The notes under the pieces: generated by a model
What the model was told of the DNA's origin: nothing
Seen by the model: only the letters and a program-made list of their open reading frames with translations
The model's database searches: none
Position numbers and translations under genes: made by a program
Assembly: GCF_900109295.1 (NCBI RefSeq)
Contig: NZ_FOIZ01000001.1
Location: 868,001-932,000, forward strand
Length of the DNA: 64,000 nt
From: Cognatiyoonia koreensis
Lineage (GTDB): Bacteria; Pseudomonadota; Alphaproteobacteria; Rhodobacterales; Rhodobacteraceae
Direction of reading: 5' to 3'
In this document: in pieces, positions 50,578 to 59,867 of the stretch
Position numbering within the stretch: position 1 is the first letter of the stretch
How the letters are laid out: every line of letters starts with the position of its first letter

Positions 50578-51879
50578 TCAAAGCCGCCTGATCTTGAGCA
50601 ACGCAAGACGGTTCTCTTCCTTCTCGACCACCTCGAAACGGAAGCCGTGAAAGCTGAACACCTGACCCTGCACCGGGATCATCTGCGCCTCGTGGATGAC
50701 AAGCCCGGCGACGGTGTTGGCTTCGTCGTCAGGCAAGTTCCAGTCGTGCGCACGATTGAGGTCGCGGATCGTCATGGACCCGTCGACCAGATATGCGCCG
50801 TCCTCGGTTTTTTCGATCTGCTCGTCTTCGTCATCGTCGAACTCATCCGCGATTTCGCCGACGATTTCTTCCAGAATGTCTTCAAGCGTGATCAGGCCCT
50901 GCAGGGTGCCATATTCATCCACCACCAGCGCAAAATGGCTTTTGCGCTTCAGGAACTGGCGCATCTGTTCGTCCAGCGTCGTGGTTTCGGGGACAAAATA
51001 GGGCTGCATCGTCACGCTCAGGATATTGAAATCATCCAGTTCCTTGGCGGTGACCACACCGTCGTTCATCATCTTGTGCATTGCGCGCAGCAGATCCTTG
51101 GCATGCAACACACCCACGATGTTTTCCTGTGTTTCGCGGAACAGGGGCAGGCGGGTGTGATTGCTTTCCAGGCAAAGACGCAAGATGTCGGCAGGGGGCA
51201 GGTCCACGTCGATCATCTCGATGCCGGAACGGTGCAGCATGACCTCTTCGACATAGCGTTCATTCAGATCAAGCGCGCCCAGAATGCGGTCGCGGTCTTC
51301 CTTTTCCACGATCCCTTCGGAATGGCCAAGGGACAGGGCACCGGCTATTTCTTCGCGCACCGCAAGGATGTTGCTGTCCGGGTCAGTTTCGACACCGAAC
51401 ACACGCAGCACGCCGCGCACAAGTACACGGACAGCGGCAACAATGGGTGAAAAGACCAGCACGACAATCGCAATCGGACGGGCAACACGCGCTGCGACGA
51501 TTTCCGGATAGGTGATGGCGAATGTTTTCGGCAGCACCTCCGCAAAAATGAGGACCAGCAACGTCATGATCAACGTTGCGAATGCGACGCCGTTCTGGCC
51601 GAAAACCTTTGTCAGAACGGCTGTCGCCAGCGACGTCGCCAAGATATTCACAACGTTGTTGCCAAGCAGGACGGACCCGATCAGCCGCTCGCTGTCCTCG
51701 GTCACCTCCAGCGCTGTCTGCGCGCCCTTGTTGCCCTTGTCCGCATTGGCACGCAGTTTGCCGCGCGATGCGGCGGTCAGTGCCGTTTCCGAGCCCGAGA
51801 AAAACCCGGAGAGAACAAGCAGAACAAGAATTGCGGCCGCCGTCATCCAGAATGCGGCGTCAAAAGAAGAGGGATCCAT
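50578..51879 (-). CDS. CNNM / CorC-HlyC family transporter-like protein with CBS domains
   Basis: 433 residues. N-terminal CNNM (DUF21) membrane domain with G-F-F-S-G-S-E-T-A-L-T-A and L-L-G-N-N-V-V-N-I-L-A-T, three or four membrane segments to about 150; two CBS domains (about 205-325, with H-T-R-L-P-L-F and V-V-D-E-Y-G-T-L-Q-G-L-I-T-L-E-D); C-terminal CorC/HlyC domain. Members act in magnesium or cobalt efflux; the hemolysin label is historical. The 174-base gap to the HerA-like gene contains only weak short ORFs on both strands. Confidence 0.93.
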   Translation of the reverse strand: MDPSSFDAAFWMTAAAILVLLVLSGFFSGSETALTAASRGKLRANADKGNKGAQTALEVTEDSERLIGSVLLGNNVVNILATSLATAVLTKVFGQNGVAFATLIMTLLVLIFAEVLPKTFAITYPEIVAARVARPIAIVVLVFSPIVAAVRVLVRGVLRVFGVETDPDSNILAVREEIAGALSLGHSEGIVEKEDRDRILGALDLNERYVEEVMLHRSGIEMIDVDLPPADILRLCLESNHTRLPLFRETQENIVGVLHAKDLLRAMHKMMNDGVVTAKELDDFNILSVTMQPYFVPETTTLDEQMRQFLKRKSHFALVVDEYGTLQGLITLEDILEEIVGEIADEFDDDEDEQIEKTEDGAYLVDGSMTIRDLNRAHDWNLPDDEANTVAGLVIHEAQMIPVQGQVFSFHGFRFEVVEKEENRLALLKIRRL

Positions 51880-51936
51880 CAGTGGCTTTCAGGGGGTGAC
51901 ATAATCTGTTGGTTATGGGGTGTCTGCCCGTGTGCT

Positions 51937-52878
51937 TCAAGGGTCTGTCTTGCGGGAAAGCGGGTGATGTTCCATCACAAGCTCGGTCAGGCGTTCGTCC
52001 AGGACGTGTGTATAGATTTCGGTTGTCGCGACATCGGCATGGCCCAGCATCGTCTGGATGGCGCGCAGGTCGGCACCACCGGCCAGAAGATGCGTGGCAA
52101 AGGCGTGACGCAGCGTGTGCGGCGTGACCTTGTCGGGTGACACGCCCGCGTTGACGGCTAGTGTCTTGATCAGTCCGAAAAAACGGTGGCGGGTCAGATG
52201 GCCGTCCTTGCCGCGCGATGGAAACATGAACTTTGATGGCGGGTGGCCGTCCTTGCGGGCGGCATCCTCGGCGGTGTCGCGTTCTATCAGGTAATCGGCC
52301 ATCGCTTCGCGAGCTGGCGGCGACAGGGGGACCATCCGCTCTTTACCGCCTTTGCCGCGCACGAGCAGCATGCGCGGATCGCCACGGGCAGCCGAAACGG
52401 GCAGGGTCACCAATTCGGTGACGCGCATACCTGTCGCGTAAAGCAGTTCCATCAGGCAGGTATTGCGCAGCGACGCCTTTCCGGAATCGCGCGCGGCGGT
52501 CAGCAGCCTGCCGACCTCTTCCACGGTAAGTGTTTTGGGCAGGGCCTTGGATTTGCCCGGACCTTTGATCTGGATGGCAGGGTTGTCTGCGCGCCAGCCT
52601 TCCTCGAATGCAAAACGGTACAGTTGACGGATCGCAGACAAGCGGCGCGCTCGCGTGGCCTTGGATAGACCTTCGCGGTCGCAATCAATCAGGAAACCTT
52701 CGACGTCATCCTGTGCAGCGTTTGCGAAGTGCAGCTTCTTGTCTGCCAGCCAATCGCTGAAAATCCGCAGATCACGGGCATAGGCCAACTGCGTATTGGT
52801 CGCCGCGTCCAGTTCTGCGGCCTGTGCCTCAAGAAAAGCCTGCACCCAATGGGCCATCGGCTGGTTTGCCGCCGTCAT
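51937..52878 (-). CDS. xerD: Site-specific tyrosine recombinase XerD
   Basis: Resolves chromosome dimers at dif with XerC and FtsK. 313 residues. N-terminal SAM-like core-binding domain (about 10-95) and a catalytic domain with all residues present: Arg in A-T-G-M-R-V-T-E-L, Lys in R-G-K-G-G-K-E-R, His-x-x-Arg in H-T-L-R-H-A-F-A-T-H, His in L-G-H-A-D, Tyr in E-I-Y-T-H-V. No phage genes nearby, and the position next to aroK-aroB is usual for alphaproteobacterial xerD, so it is the housekeeping enzyme. Overlaps the gene above by 4 bases. Confidence 0.93.
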   Translation of the reverse strand: MTAANQPMAHWVQAFLEAQAAELDAATNTQLAYARDLRIFSDWLADKKLHFANAAQDDVEGFLIDCDREGLSKATRARRLSAIRQLYRFAFEEGWRADNPAIQIKGPGKSKALPKTLTVEEVGRLLTAARDSGKASLRNTCLMELLYATGMRVTELVTLPVSAARGDPRMLLVRGKGGKERMVPLSPPAREAMADYLIERDTAEDAARKDGHPPSKFMFPSRGKDGHLTRHRFFGLIKTLAVNAGVSPDKVTPHTLRHAFATHLLAGGADLRAIQTMLGHADVATTEIYTHVLDERLTELVMEHHPLSRKTDP

Positions 52879-54413
52879 ATCGAACGTTCCAGCAGCAGGT
52901 ATTGTAGGGACGCCTTGCGCGCCACGTCTTCCAGCCCCACCCGGCGTAGCACAGACAGTGCATCGGTCATTGACTGCGTGTCACCGGCAGAGGCCGCTTC
53001 GAACAAGGCAATGGTGCGCAACAGCGCTTCGCCCAGTTTGCCCGCATCCAGCAGATCCGCGATAACCTGCGGCGGGTTCGCCCCGTTGAAAGCCGCCTGC
53101 ACCGCGCGTTCGTCCGGGGTATTCGCGCGGGTTTCCTGTGGCACACCTTTGGCGAGTGCGATCAGGAAAGGCGAGATATTTTCCGCAGCCATGGCAACCG
53201 CTTCGTAATCATCCGACAGCAGGCCGATTATCTCTGCAAGCTCTGCGGCATTCCCTGACAGATCGAGGTCTTGCAGTTCGGCGGCGTAAAGCCGGGCGAA
53301 GGCCACTTCGCTCTTGATTTCTTTCATGGCCGTCCAGGCATCGGGCAATGTTTGCGATATGGCGGTCGCATCACCTGCAGCAAGCGCACGGTCAAAGGCC
53401 TGAAATGACGACGCGCGATCCCAGACGCCACCAGAGGCAGAAGGCGTGCGCGAGGTATATAACTCCTGCAACACGTTCGGGTCGATGGCGTCCGCCTGAA
53501 TAAGCCGCTCCGCCGCTTCCAGTTGCGCTTTCAACCCGGCTGTGTCGCGCAGGTCGGCATGGGCAAAGGCAAGCGGCAGGTTATCCGTGGGAAAGCCTTC
53601 CCCGATCGCCTCGCGCATCCGGAAAACAAGCGGGCTGATCCGGCTCGGCTCCGGCAGGCTGTCTTCTCCCTCGTAAAGTTCGGGGTCAAGAAAGCGGGAC
53701 AGTAACGCTTCTTCTTCTTCGGTGATATCACCCAGCACGCGATGCGTGTTCAACGTCAGGGCTGCACGGGTCCAGTCACCACTGCGCGCCAAACAGAAAA
53801 TGCGCGCGGGGAACGTGGGGGCGACGGCAGGCCGTTCATCCATGATGGTGCAGGCATCGTCTTCTGTGCCGGTCAACAACGCGACATCAAATAGGCGGCG
53901 GAATTGGTCGGGCGTATCGCCACCTGCCTGCTCCAGCAACGCCTGGGCTTCTTGCAAGGTCCCCTGATCCAGCAGCTTGTCGACACGGGCCAGAAACAGC
54001 GGGCCGTCCGGACTGGCCGCGAGTGGGGGATCGGCCTCTGCTAGCATCAGGACCACCAGAAAATCCTTGATCGCGGGCAGGGTGGGCATTGCTTCTGCCT
54101 GAACGAGGGTCACCAGCAACGCTTCGTCGCTGCCGGCCCACAGGCTGCGCGGCAAGCCGGTCACGTTCGAGGGAAGCAATCCAACAGGATCAGGTGAGGG
54201 ACCATCAAGTGGCGTGACGCGGACAGGTGGCGGGTCGGCATTGTCGGTCACGGCGGGTTCGTCGATTGGTTTGGCTTGCGGCGCTTCCGGGGCCGCAGTC
54301 GCGGGTGTCACGCTTTGTGAGAGCCAGTCGATTGCAGACAGGGGGGAACCATCCTGCGCGGCGGCGGTACCCGCCAGCAGTGTCACAAGAATGGCCGTGC
54401 GCCTGACAGGCAT
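52875..54413 (-). CDS. Exported protein of unknown function, 512 residues
   Basis: Signal peptide M-P-V-R-R-T-A-I-L-V-T-L-L-A-G-T-A-A-A with cleavage before Q-D-G. A proline-rich linker (about 40-75) leads into an all-helical body with repeated leucine/alanine helices (L-L-D-Q-G-T-L-Q-E-A-Q-A-L-L-E-Q-A), suggesting a TPR-like superhelix; I recognise no exact family. Two cysteines sit in E-D-D-A-C-T-I-M and F-C-L-A-R. Stop overlaps the xerD start (ATGA); a 50-residue membrane protein gene precedes it by 1 base. The start ATG 54413 is favoured by the signal peptide. Confidence 0.8.
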   Translation of the reverse strand: MPVRRTAILVTLLAGTAAAQDGSPLSAIDWLSQSVTPATAAPEAPQAKPIDEPAVTDNADPPPVRVTPLDGPSPDPVGLLPSNVTGLPRSLWAGSDEALLVTLVQAEAMPTLPAIKDFLVVLMLAEADPPLAASPDGPLFLARVDKLLDQGTLQEAQALLEQAGGDTPDQFRRLFDVALLTGTEDDACTIMDERPAVAPTFPARIFCLARSGDWTRAALTLNTHRVLGDITEEEEALLSRFLDPELYEGEDSLPEPSRISPLVFRMREAIGEGFPTDNLPLAFAHADLRDTAGLKAQLEAAERLIQADAIDPNVLQELYTSRTPSASGGVWDRASSFQAFDRALAAGDATAISQTLPDAWTAMKEIKSEVAFARLYAAELQDLDLSGNAAELAEIIGLLSDDYEAVAMAAENISPFLIALAKGVPQETRANTPDERAVQAAFNGANPPQVIADLLDAGKLGEALLRTIALFEAASAGDTQSMTDALSVLRRVGLEDVARKASLQYLLLERSI

Positions 54414-54414
54414 A

Positions 54415-54567
54415 CTAATTCGTTTCCAATACCACCGGCGTATTGATCTGCTCGCTTGGCGGGGCAAAGTCCGCCGGAAAGAAAATCGGCCCCACATAAG
54501 CATAGGCGATCAGACTTGCGGCTGCCAATAGCGTCAGAAAGAATACCGCTTTGATCAAACGCCACAT
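54415..54567 (-). CDS. Small single-pass membrane protein, 50 residues
   Basis: Start M-W-R-L-I-K-A-V-F-F-L-T-L-L-A-A-A-S-L-I: one membrane segment at about residues 5-28, then a short exported tail with P-P-S-E-Q-I-N-T-P-V-V-L-E-T-N. One base before the 512-residue exported protein, so the two form a unit upstream of xerD. No family recognised. The frame upstream of ATG 54567 extends to 54657 without a good start. Confidence 0.72.
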   Translation of the reverse strand: MWRLIKAVFFLTLLAAASLIAYAYVGPIFFPADFAPPSEQINTPVVLETN

Positions 54568-54701
54568 TTTGAGTGCCCCAACTTTTCTGCTGCCTGCCTG
54601 ATGCGGTCTGTCACCGCTTAATGTCTGGTTTATATATGGCCTTTTCGGCAATATCACGCCATTGAAGAGAAGAAATTTAAACTAAGCGGCGGCTAGCCGA
54701 T

Positions 54702-55295
54702 GTGCGGATCAGGCGAGAACCATTGAAGACCACGAAACAGGAACCGGCAGGAGGCGCATTGCGCCGCACCGTGGTGCTTGTGGGCATGATGGGATGCGGC
54801 AAGACAGCCATCGGGCGCGCGCTTGCCGCGCGGCTGAAGGTGCCGTTTCTCGACAGTGACGCTGAAATCGAACAGGCCGCGCAAGCCACCATCGCCGAAA
54901 TCTTTGCCCGCGACGGCGAGGATTTCTTTCGCGAGCGTGAGGCCGAAGTGATTGAACGGCTTTTGTCAGGGCCGCCCGCAATTCTGTCGACCGGCGGTGG
55001 GGCCTATCTGGCCGAACGCAACCGCAACAGCATTGCCGCCAAAGGCGTTGCTGTCTGGCTTGACGCGCCATTGCCGCTGCTTTGGGAACGGGTCCGGCAC
55101 AAGGATACGCGCCCGCTTTTGCGCACGCCTGATCCGCTGGCGACGCTGACCGAAATTTTCCACCAGCGCACACCGATCTACAAACTGGCGCAGCTGCGCG
55201 TCGCAGTGCAGTCCGGCGCGTCCATCGATGCCACGACGCAAGCCGTGATCGACGTCCTGAAAGCAGCAGGCGACCTACCGGAGAACGTGACATGA
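54702..55295 (+). CDS. aroK: Shikimate kinase
   Basis: Phosphorylates shikimate in aromatic amino acid synthesis. 197 residues. P-loop G-M-M-G-C-G-K-T-A-I-G, shikimate-binding D-S-D-A-E-I and F-R-E-R-E-A-E-V-I, S-T-G-G-G-A-Y. The start is uncertain: GTG 54702 is the first codon of the frame; TTG 54723 is an alternative closer to the domain. Overlaps aroB by 4 bases; the pair aroK-aroB is conserved. Confidence 0.94.
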   Translation: MRIRREPLKTTKQEPAGGALRRTVVLVGMMGCGKTAIGRALAARLKVPFLDSDAEIEQAAQATIAEIFARDGEDFFREREAEVIERLLSGPPAILSTGGGAYLAERNRNSIAAKGVAVWLDAPLPLLWERVRHKDTRPLLRTPDPLATLTEIFHQRTPIYKLAQLRVAVQSGASIDATTQAVIDVLKAAGDLPENVT

Positions 55296-56401
55296 GTGCC
55301 AAGACTGTCCCTGTGAACCTGCCGGGCCGTGCCTACGACATCCTGATCGGGCCAGATGTGATCAGCGTCGCCGGAGCGCGGATTCGCGCCATGGGTGGGC
55401 GCAAGCATATTGCCATCATCACAGATGAGAACGTCGCCGCGCTGCATTTGCAAACGTTGCAAGACAGCCTGCAATCAACAGACCTCACGTCAGAGGCACT
55501 GATCCTGCCGCCGGGGGAAGGCACGAAAAGCTGGCCGATGCTGGAACGGTCGGTCGAATGGTTGTTGGCACAGAAGGTTGAACGCAACGACGTGGTCATC
55601 GCATTCGGCGGCGGCGTCATTGGGGACCTTGCCGGTTTTGCGGCGGCAATCCTGCGGCGCGGCGTGCGCTTTGTGCAGATCCCGACGTCGCTTCTGGCGC
55701 AGGTCGACAGTTCGGTCGGCGGAAAAACGGGAATCAATTCGCCCAGCGGAAAGAACCTGATTGGGGCGTTTCACCAACCCAGCCTGGTGCTGGCCGATAC
55801 AGCATTGCTGTCCACGCTGGAAAGTCGGGATTTTCTGGCCGGGTATGGCGAGGTGGTCAAATATGGGCTGCTTGGCGATGCCGCCTTCTTTGAATGGCTC
55901 GAAGCGCACGGACCGGCAATGGCCAAAGGGGACATGGATGCACGGGTGCGCGCGGTGACGCGATCGTGCGAAATGAAAGCCGATATTGTCGAACGCGACG
56001 AGACTGAACAGGGGGACCGCGCGCTTTTGAACCTTGGCCATACCTTCTGTCATGCGCTTGAGGCGGCAACAGGCTATTCGGACCGGCTGCTCCATGGGGA
56101 AGGGGTCGCCATCGGTTGCGCGCTGGCATTTGAACTCTCGGCGCGGATGGGGCTGTGCAGTCAGGAAGACCCGAGCCGTGTGCGTGCACATCTGCGCGAC
56201 ATGGGGATGAAGGTCGATATCCGCGACATTCCCGGTGACATGCCCGGTGCCGAAGCGCTTCTGAACCTGATGGGGCAGGACAAGAAAGTCGTCGATGGCA
56301 AGCTGCGGTTCATCCTTGCCCGCGGGATTGGAGACGCGTTCATCGCGTCCGATGTCCCGTCAGATGCGGTCATCACTGTGTTGAAAGACGCGCTGCACTG
56401 A
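55292..56401 (+). CDS. aroB: 3-dehydroquinate synthase
   Basis: Second step of the shikimate pathway: makes dehydroquinate from DAHP with NAD and zinc. 369 residues. G-G-G-V-I-G-D-L-A-G-F-A-A, P-T-S-L-L-A-Q-V-D-S-S-V-G-G-K-T-G-I-N and zinc ligands including the E in L-A-G-Y-G-E-V and H in N-L-G-H-T-F-C-H-A-L-E. Complete and ordinary. Confidence 0.97.
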   Translation: MSAKTVPVNLPGRAYDILIGPDVISVAGARIRAMGGRKHIAIITDENVAALHLQTLQDSLQSTDLTSEALILPPGEGTKSWPMLERSVEWLLAQKVERNDVVIAFGGGVIGDLAGFAAAILRRGVRFVQIPTSLLAQVDSSVGGKTGINSPSGKNLIGAFHQPSLVLADTALLSTLESRDFLAGYGEVVKYGLLGDAAFFEWLEAHGPAMAKGDMDARVRAVTRSCEMKADIVERDETEQGDRALLNLGHTFCHALEAATGYSDRLLHGEGVAIGCALAFELSARMGLCSQEDPSRVRAHLRDMGMKVDIRDIPGDMPGAEALLNLMGQDKKVVDGKLRFILARGIGDAFIASDVPSDAVITVLKDALH

Positions 56402-56403
56402 AA

Positions 56404-56430
56404 AGAAAACAGGCGCAGCAGTGCTGCGCC
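56404..56430 (-). terminator. Rho-independent terminator of ssb
   Basis: Minus strand: GGCGCAG (56430-56424), 5-base loop, CTGCGCC (56418-56412), followed by TGTTTTCTTTT toward 56401. It sits 25 bases behind the ssb stop; the convergent aroB ends just beyond. Confidence 0.82.
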
Positions 56431-56454
56431 CGTGTCATTACAAAACTCGGTAGA

Positions 56455-56976
56455 TCAGAACGGGATTTCGTCGTCCATGTCACTGGGGGCACTGCCGCCG
56501 CCGCCACCTTGGTTCGATGATCCGCCGCTGCCGCCACCATAGCCGCCGCCGCTGTCGTAACCGCCGCCGCCGCCGTATCCGCCCTGATCGCCGCCACCAT
56601 AGCTGCCACCACCGCCGCCTTCGCTGCGACCATCCAGCATTGTCAGCGTGCTGTTATAGGGGCGCAGGACGACTTCGGTCGAATAGCGGTCCTGACCGGA
56701 TTGGTCCTGCCATTTGCGGGTTTCAAGCTGACCTTCGATATAGACCTTCGAACCCTTTTTCAGATACTGCTCTGCCACTTTGGCCAGCGGTTCGGAAAAG
56801 ATCGCGACAGAGTGCCATTCCGTGCGCTCGCGGCGTTCGCCGGTGGTGCGGTCTTTCCAGTTTTCGGATGTGGCAATGCGCAGGTTGCAGACCTTTCCGC
56901 CATTCTGGAATGTGCGCACTTCCGGGTCGCGGCCCAGATTGCCGATGAGAATGACTTTGTTCACTGATCCGGCCAT
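56455..56976 (-). CDS. ssb: Single-stranded DNA-binding protein
   Basis: 173 residues. OB-fold at 1-110 ([31 protein letters not shown]), a long glycine/tyrosine-rich disordered linker (about 118-163, repeats of G-G-G-Y), and the conserved acidic tip D-M-D-D-E-I-P-F that recruits replication and repair partners such as the chi subunit (holC, 22104). The linker makes the DNA at 56510-56630 visibly repetitive (GCCGCCGCC). Confidence 0.97.
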   Translation of the reverse strand: MAGSVNKVILIGNLGRDPEVRTFQNGGKVCNLRIATSENWKDRTTGERRERTEWHSVAIFSEPLAKVAEQYLKKGSKVYIEGQLETRKWQDQSGQDRYSTEVVLRPYNSTLTMLDGRSEGGGGGSYGGGDQGGYGGGGGYDSGGGYGGGSGGSSNQGGGGGSAPSDMDDEIPF

Positions 56977-57103
56977 GCCGATCCCCCGATTGATTCTGCG
57001 TGTTGGCGTAAGCTATCAAGCTTAACGGGGGCTTAAAACGCAAGACTCGCCTATTTTGAATTTTGCTTTATGGTCCTTCCGAGTTGTCGACGTGAGGATT
57101 GTA

Positions 57104-57685
57104 ATGCGTGTTTTGATTGGGGCATGTGCCGTATCGCTTCTGGCAGGAACAGCTATCGCGGATACAGTGTCGACAAGGTCGCGTACCGCATTGTTCCAAA
57201 ACCAACTTTCCGTGCTAGATAACCGGGCTTCGCAACAATACAACAATTCGATCCGTCTGCAGCCACCACGTGCGGTCGTGCCGCAAAATGCCGGATCCGT
57301 GCCGCGCTTCAACGGATCGTATCGTGGTCCGTACCTGAATCTCGCCCGTGCTGCCGCTGCAAAGCACGGCGTGCCAGAGGATTTGTTTCTACGTCTGATC
57401 CAGCAGGAAAGCGGTTGGAATTCCCGCGCACGTTCCCACAAGGGGGCGTTGGGGCTCGCCCAGCTGATGCCCGGAACAGCGCAATACCTTGGCGTTAATC
57501 CACATGATGTCGGTCAGAACCTTGAAGGTGGTGCGCGCTATCTGCGCGAGCAATACAATACCTTCGGCAGTTGGCGACTGGCACTGGCCGCATATAACGC
57601 GGGCCCGGCAGCGGTGCAGCAACACGGCGGTGTGCCGCCTTACCGTGAAACACAAAATTACGTTCGGATCATCTGGGGTAGCTGA
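57104..57685 (+). CDS. Lytic transglycosylase, SLT domain
   Basis: 193 residues. Signal peptide [19 protein letters not shown] with cleavage near A-D-T. C-terminal SLT goose-lysozyme-like domain with catalytic Glu in [22 protein letters not shown] and A-L-A-A-Y-N-A-G-P. Cleaves peptidoglycan glycan strands non-hydrolytically. Start ATG 57104 gives the signal peptide at once. Divergent from ssb. Confidence 0.92.
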   Translation: MRVLIGACAVSLLAGTAIADTVSTRSRTALFQNQLSVLDNRASQQYNNSIRLQPPRAVVPQNAGSVPRFNGSYRGPYLNLARAAAAKHGVPEDLFLRLIQQESGWNSRARSHKGALGLAQLMPGTAQYLGVNPHDVGQNLEGGARYLREQYNTFGSWRLALAAYNAGPAAVQQHGGVPPYRETQNYVRIIWGS

Positions 57686-57711
57686 TCGGCGGTCCTGACG
57701 GACCCCCGATC
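57684..57711. terminator. Bidirectional hairpin between convergent genes
   Basis: GATCGG-C-GGTCC (57684-57695), loop TGAC, GGACC-C-CCGATC (57700-57711): 11 base pairs with one symmetrical C-C mismatch. It begins inside the stop codon of the lytic transglycosylase and precedes the stop of the ABC ATPase gene. T-tracts are poor on both sides. Confidence 0.6.
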
Positions 57712-57719
57712 ATTTCTGC

Positions 57720-59789
57720 CTACTCAGCGGCGATCTTGATCACTGGCTCCATATTCGCGAGTTCGGCGTCGCTCAGATGGCATTTGATCTGATGGCCGTC
57801 CGCGACATGGCGCACCGGCGGCACTTCTTTTTCGCAAAGTCCACCCGCAACCTTGTCTTTCCAACGGCAGCGCGTCTGGAACGGGCAGCCGGGCGGCGGA
57901 TTCATCGCCGACGGGATATCGCCCTCTAGCACGATGTGCTTTTTCTGAACGCTGGTGTCAGCGATTGGAACAGCGGACAAAAGGGCTTCGGTGTAGGGGT
58001 GGTAGGGCGGCGAAAAGACCTGATCGGTGCTGCCCAATTCGACCACGTGCCCAAGGTACATGACCATCACGCGATCGGACAGATAGCGGACGATACTCAG
58101 GTCATGGCTGATGAACAGCAGCGTTGTCTTGTGCTGGCGCTGAATTTCCATCAGCAGGTCCGTCACGGCCGCCTGTACCGATACGTCAAGTGCTGAGACC
58201 GGTTCGTCGGCGACCACGATCCGCGCATCACCGGCAAAGGCCCGCGCGATACCCACACGCTGTTTCTGTCCACCTGACAACTGGCGTGGCATCCGGTCGG
58301 CAAATGCGCGGGGCAGTTTCACCAGATCAAGCAGTTCCAACATGCGCTGGCGTCGTTCCTTGTCGTTCTTGCCGACCTTGAAGATTTCAAGCGCGCGCAT
58401 GATCTGTCGTCCGACCGTCATCGACGGGTTCAGCGTGTCGAACGGATTCTGGAAGACCATCTGGATATCGGCGATGGTTTTCGTGTCGCGATCTTCGATG
58501 CGCGTATTCCCAATGGCCTTGTTATCAAGCAGGATTTCCCCGTCCGTTGCGGTTTCCAACCCCATGAGAACCTTGGCAAACGTCGATTTTCCGCAACCGG
58601 ATTCGCCGACGATAGCCAGCGTTTCGGACTCGCGCGCTTCAAAGCTGAGTGTTTCGTTGGCCTTGACCACCTTCTTGTCGCCGCCACCGAACAGCGCATT
58701 GGCCGCGACCTCGTAGTATTTCTTGAGGTTGTCCATTTTCAGAACGACGGGTCCGGGCTCGCCTTTGACCTTTTGCTCGCCCAATTCTAGCGGGGCATTC
58801 CAGTCAATTTCTTCATGTCGCAGGCAGCGTGTCTGGTGTCGGTCGTTTCCATGGACCGTTTCCATCGGGATGAATCCCTGATCGCAACGTCCTGCCTCGA
58901 AGTAGTCGCAGCGCGGTCCGAAGTTGCAGCCATCCGGGCGTTCGTGGGGCAGGGGAAAGTTCCCGGGAATCGCGATCAGCGGCCGTGCGTTCTTGTCGGC
59001 ACCGGGCAGGGGGATCGACCGGAAAAGGGCTTGCGTATAGGGGTGCTGCATTTCGTCAAAGACGTCTTCGATGCTGCCGCGTTCCACTGCTTCACCGGAA
59101 TACATCACGCAAATCCGGTCACAGGTTTCGAGCACTAACCCCAGGTTATGACTGATAAAAAGCATCGACGTGCCGTATTTCTTGCCGAGGTCCTTGACCA
59201 GTTCGACCACGGCGGCTTCCACGGTTACGTCAAGCGCGGTCGTGGGTTCGTCAAGAATCAGTAGATCGGGTTTGGACATGAGCGCCATTGCGATCACGAT
59301 GCGCTGCTGCTGCCCGCCGGAAAGCTGGTGCGGATAGCTGCCCAGAATCCGTTGCGGGTCGGGCAGTTTCACGTCCGTTACCACTTCCAACGCGCGTTTC
59401 ATCGCTGCGCCCTGACTTATGCCTTCATGGATCATCGGCACTTCGGCCAGCTGCTGACCGATCTTCATTGCCGGATTCAAGGACGCCATAGGCTCTTGAT
59501 AAATCATCGCAATTTTCGATCCGCGGATGTCACGCAGTTCTTCGGACGTCATCGTGCAGAGGTCGCGGCCCTTGTACATGATCGAGCCGTTGACGATTTT
59601 TCCGTTCACGCCAAGGTCTTGCATGACCCCAAGTGCGACGGTGGATTTCCCGCAGCCGGATTCACCAACCAGACCAAGCGCTTCGCCGGGCATGATCTTG
59701 GCCGAGAAGTCCATGACGGCCGGGATTTCCCGCAGCCGCGTAAAGAAAGAGATGGAGAGTTTGTCGATCTCGAGGATGGGTTCGGCCAT
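57720..59789 (-). CDS. Dipeptide/oligopeptide ABC transporter, fused double ATPase (DppD-DppF)
   Basis: 689 residues carrying both nucleotide-binding domains in one chain. Domain 1: [34 protein letters not shown]. Domain 2: [34 protein letters not shown]. Each half ends in the oligopeptide/dipeptide transporter C-terminal extension with C-x(n)-C-P-F-Q-T-R-C-type Cys, often an Fe-S-like site. Works with the permeases at 59868 and 61497 and the binding protein at 62636. Start ATG 59789 chosen at [10 protein letters not shown]. Confidence 0.93.
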   Translation of the reverse strand: MAEPILEIDKLSISFFTRLREIPAVMDFSAKIMPGEALGLVGESGCGKSTVALGVMQDLGVNGKIVNGSIMYKGRDLCTMTSEELRDIRGSKIAMIYQEPMASLNPAMKIGQQLAEVPMIHEGISQGAAMKRALEVVTDVKLPDPQRILGSYPHQLSGGQQQRIVIAMALMSKPDLLILDEPTTALDVTVEAAVVELVKDLGKKYGTSMLFISHNLGLVLETCDRICVMYSGEAVERGSIEDVFDEMQHPYTQALFRSIPLPGADKNARPLIAIPGNFPLPHERPDGCNFGPRCDYFEAGRCDQGFIPMETVHGNDRHQTRCLRHEEIDWNAPLELGEQKVKGEPGPVVLKMDNLKKYYEVAANALFGGGDKKVVKANETLSFEARESETLAIVGESGCGKSTFAKVLMGLETATDGEILLDNKAIGNTRIEDRDTKTIADIQMVFQNPFDTLNPSMTVGRQIMRALEIFKVGKNDKERRQRMLELLDLVKLPRAFADRMPRQLSGGQKQRVGIARAFAGDARIVVADEPVSALDVSVQAAVTDLLMEIQRQHKTTLLFISHDLSIVRYLSDRVMVMYLGHVVELGSTDQVFSPPYHPYTEALLSAVPIADTSVQKKHIVLEGDIPSAMNPPPGCPFQTRCRWKDKVAGGLCEKEVPPVRHVADGHQIKCHLSDAELANMEPVIKIAAE

Positions 59790-59867
59790 GTTATCTTCTC
59801 TCATTATTTGGGCTGTGATTTGCGTGCACAGGGCGTGCACTGCGCGTGCACCGGGATATGCACATCA

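Noticed and set aside
51937-52878. Tyrosine recombinase as sign of a mobile element
   Set aside because: It is XerD-like, next to aroK-aroB, without attachment repeats, phage genes or a composition change.
54700-54726. ATG 54700 as start of aroK
   Set aside because: That frame stops after eight codons; the kinase frame starts at GTG 54702 or TTG 54723.
56510-56640. GCC/CCGCC repeat tract as a possible CRISPR or satellite
   Set aside because: It encodes the glycine-rich linker of SSB in frame; no regular spacers.
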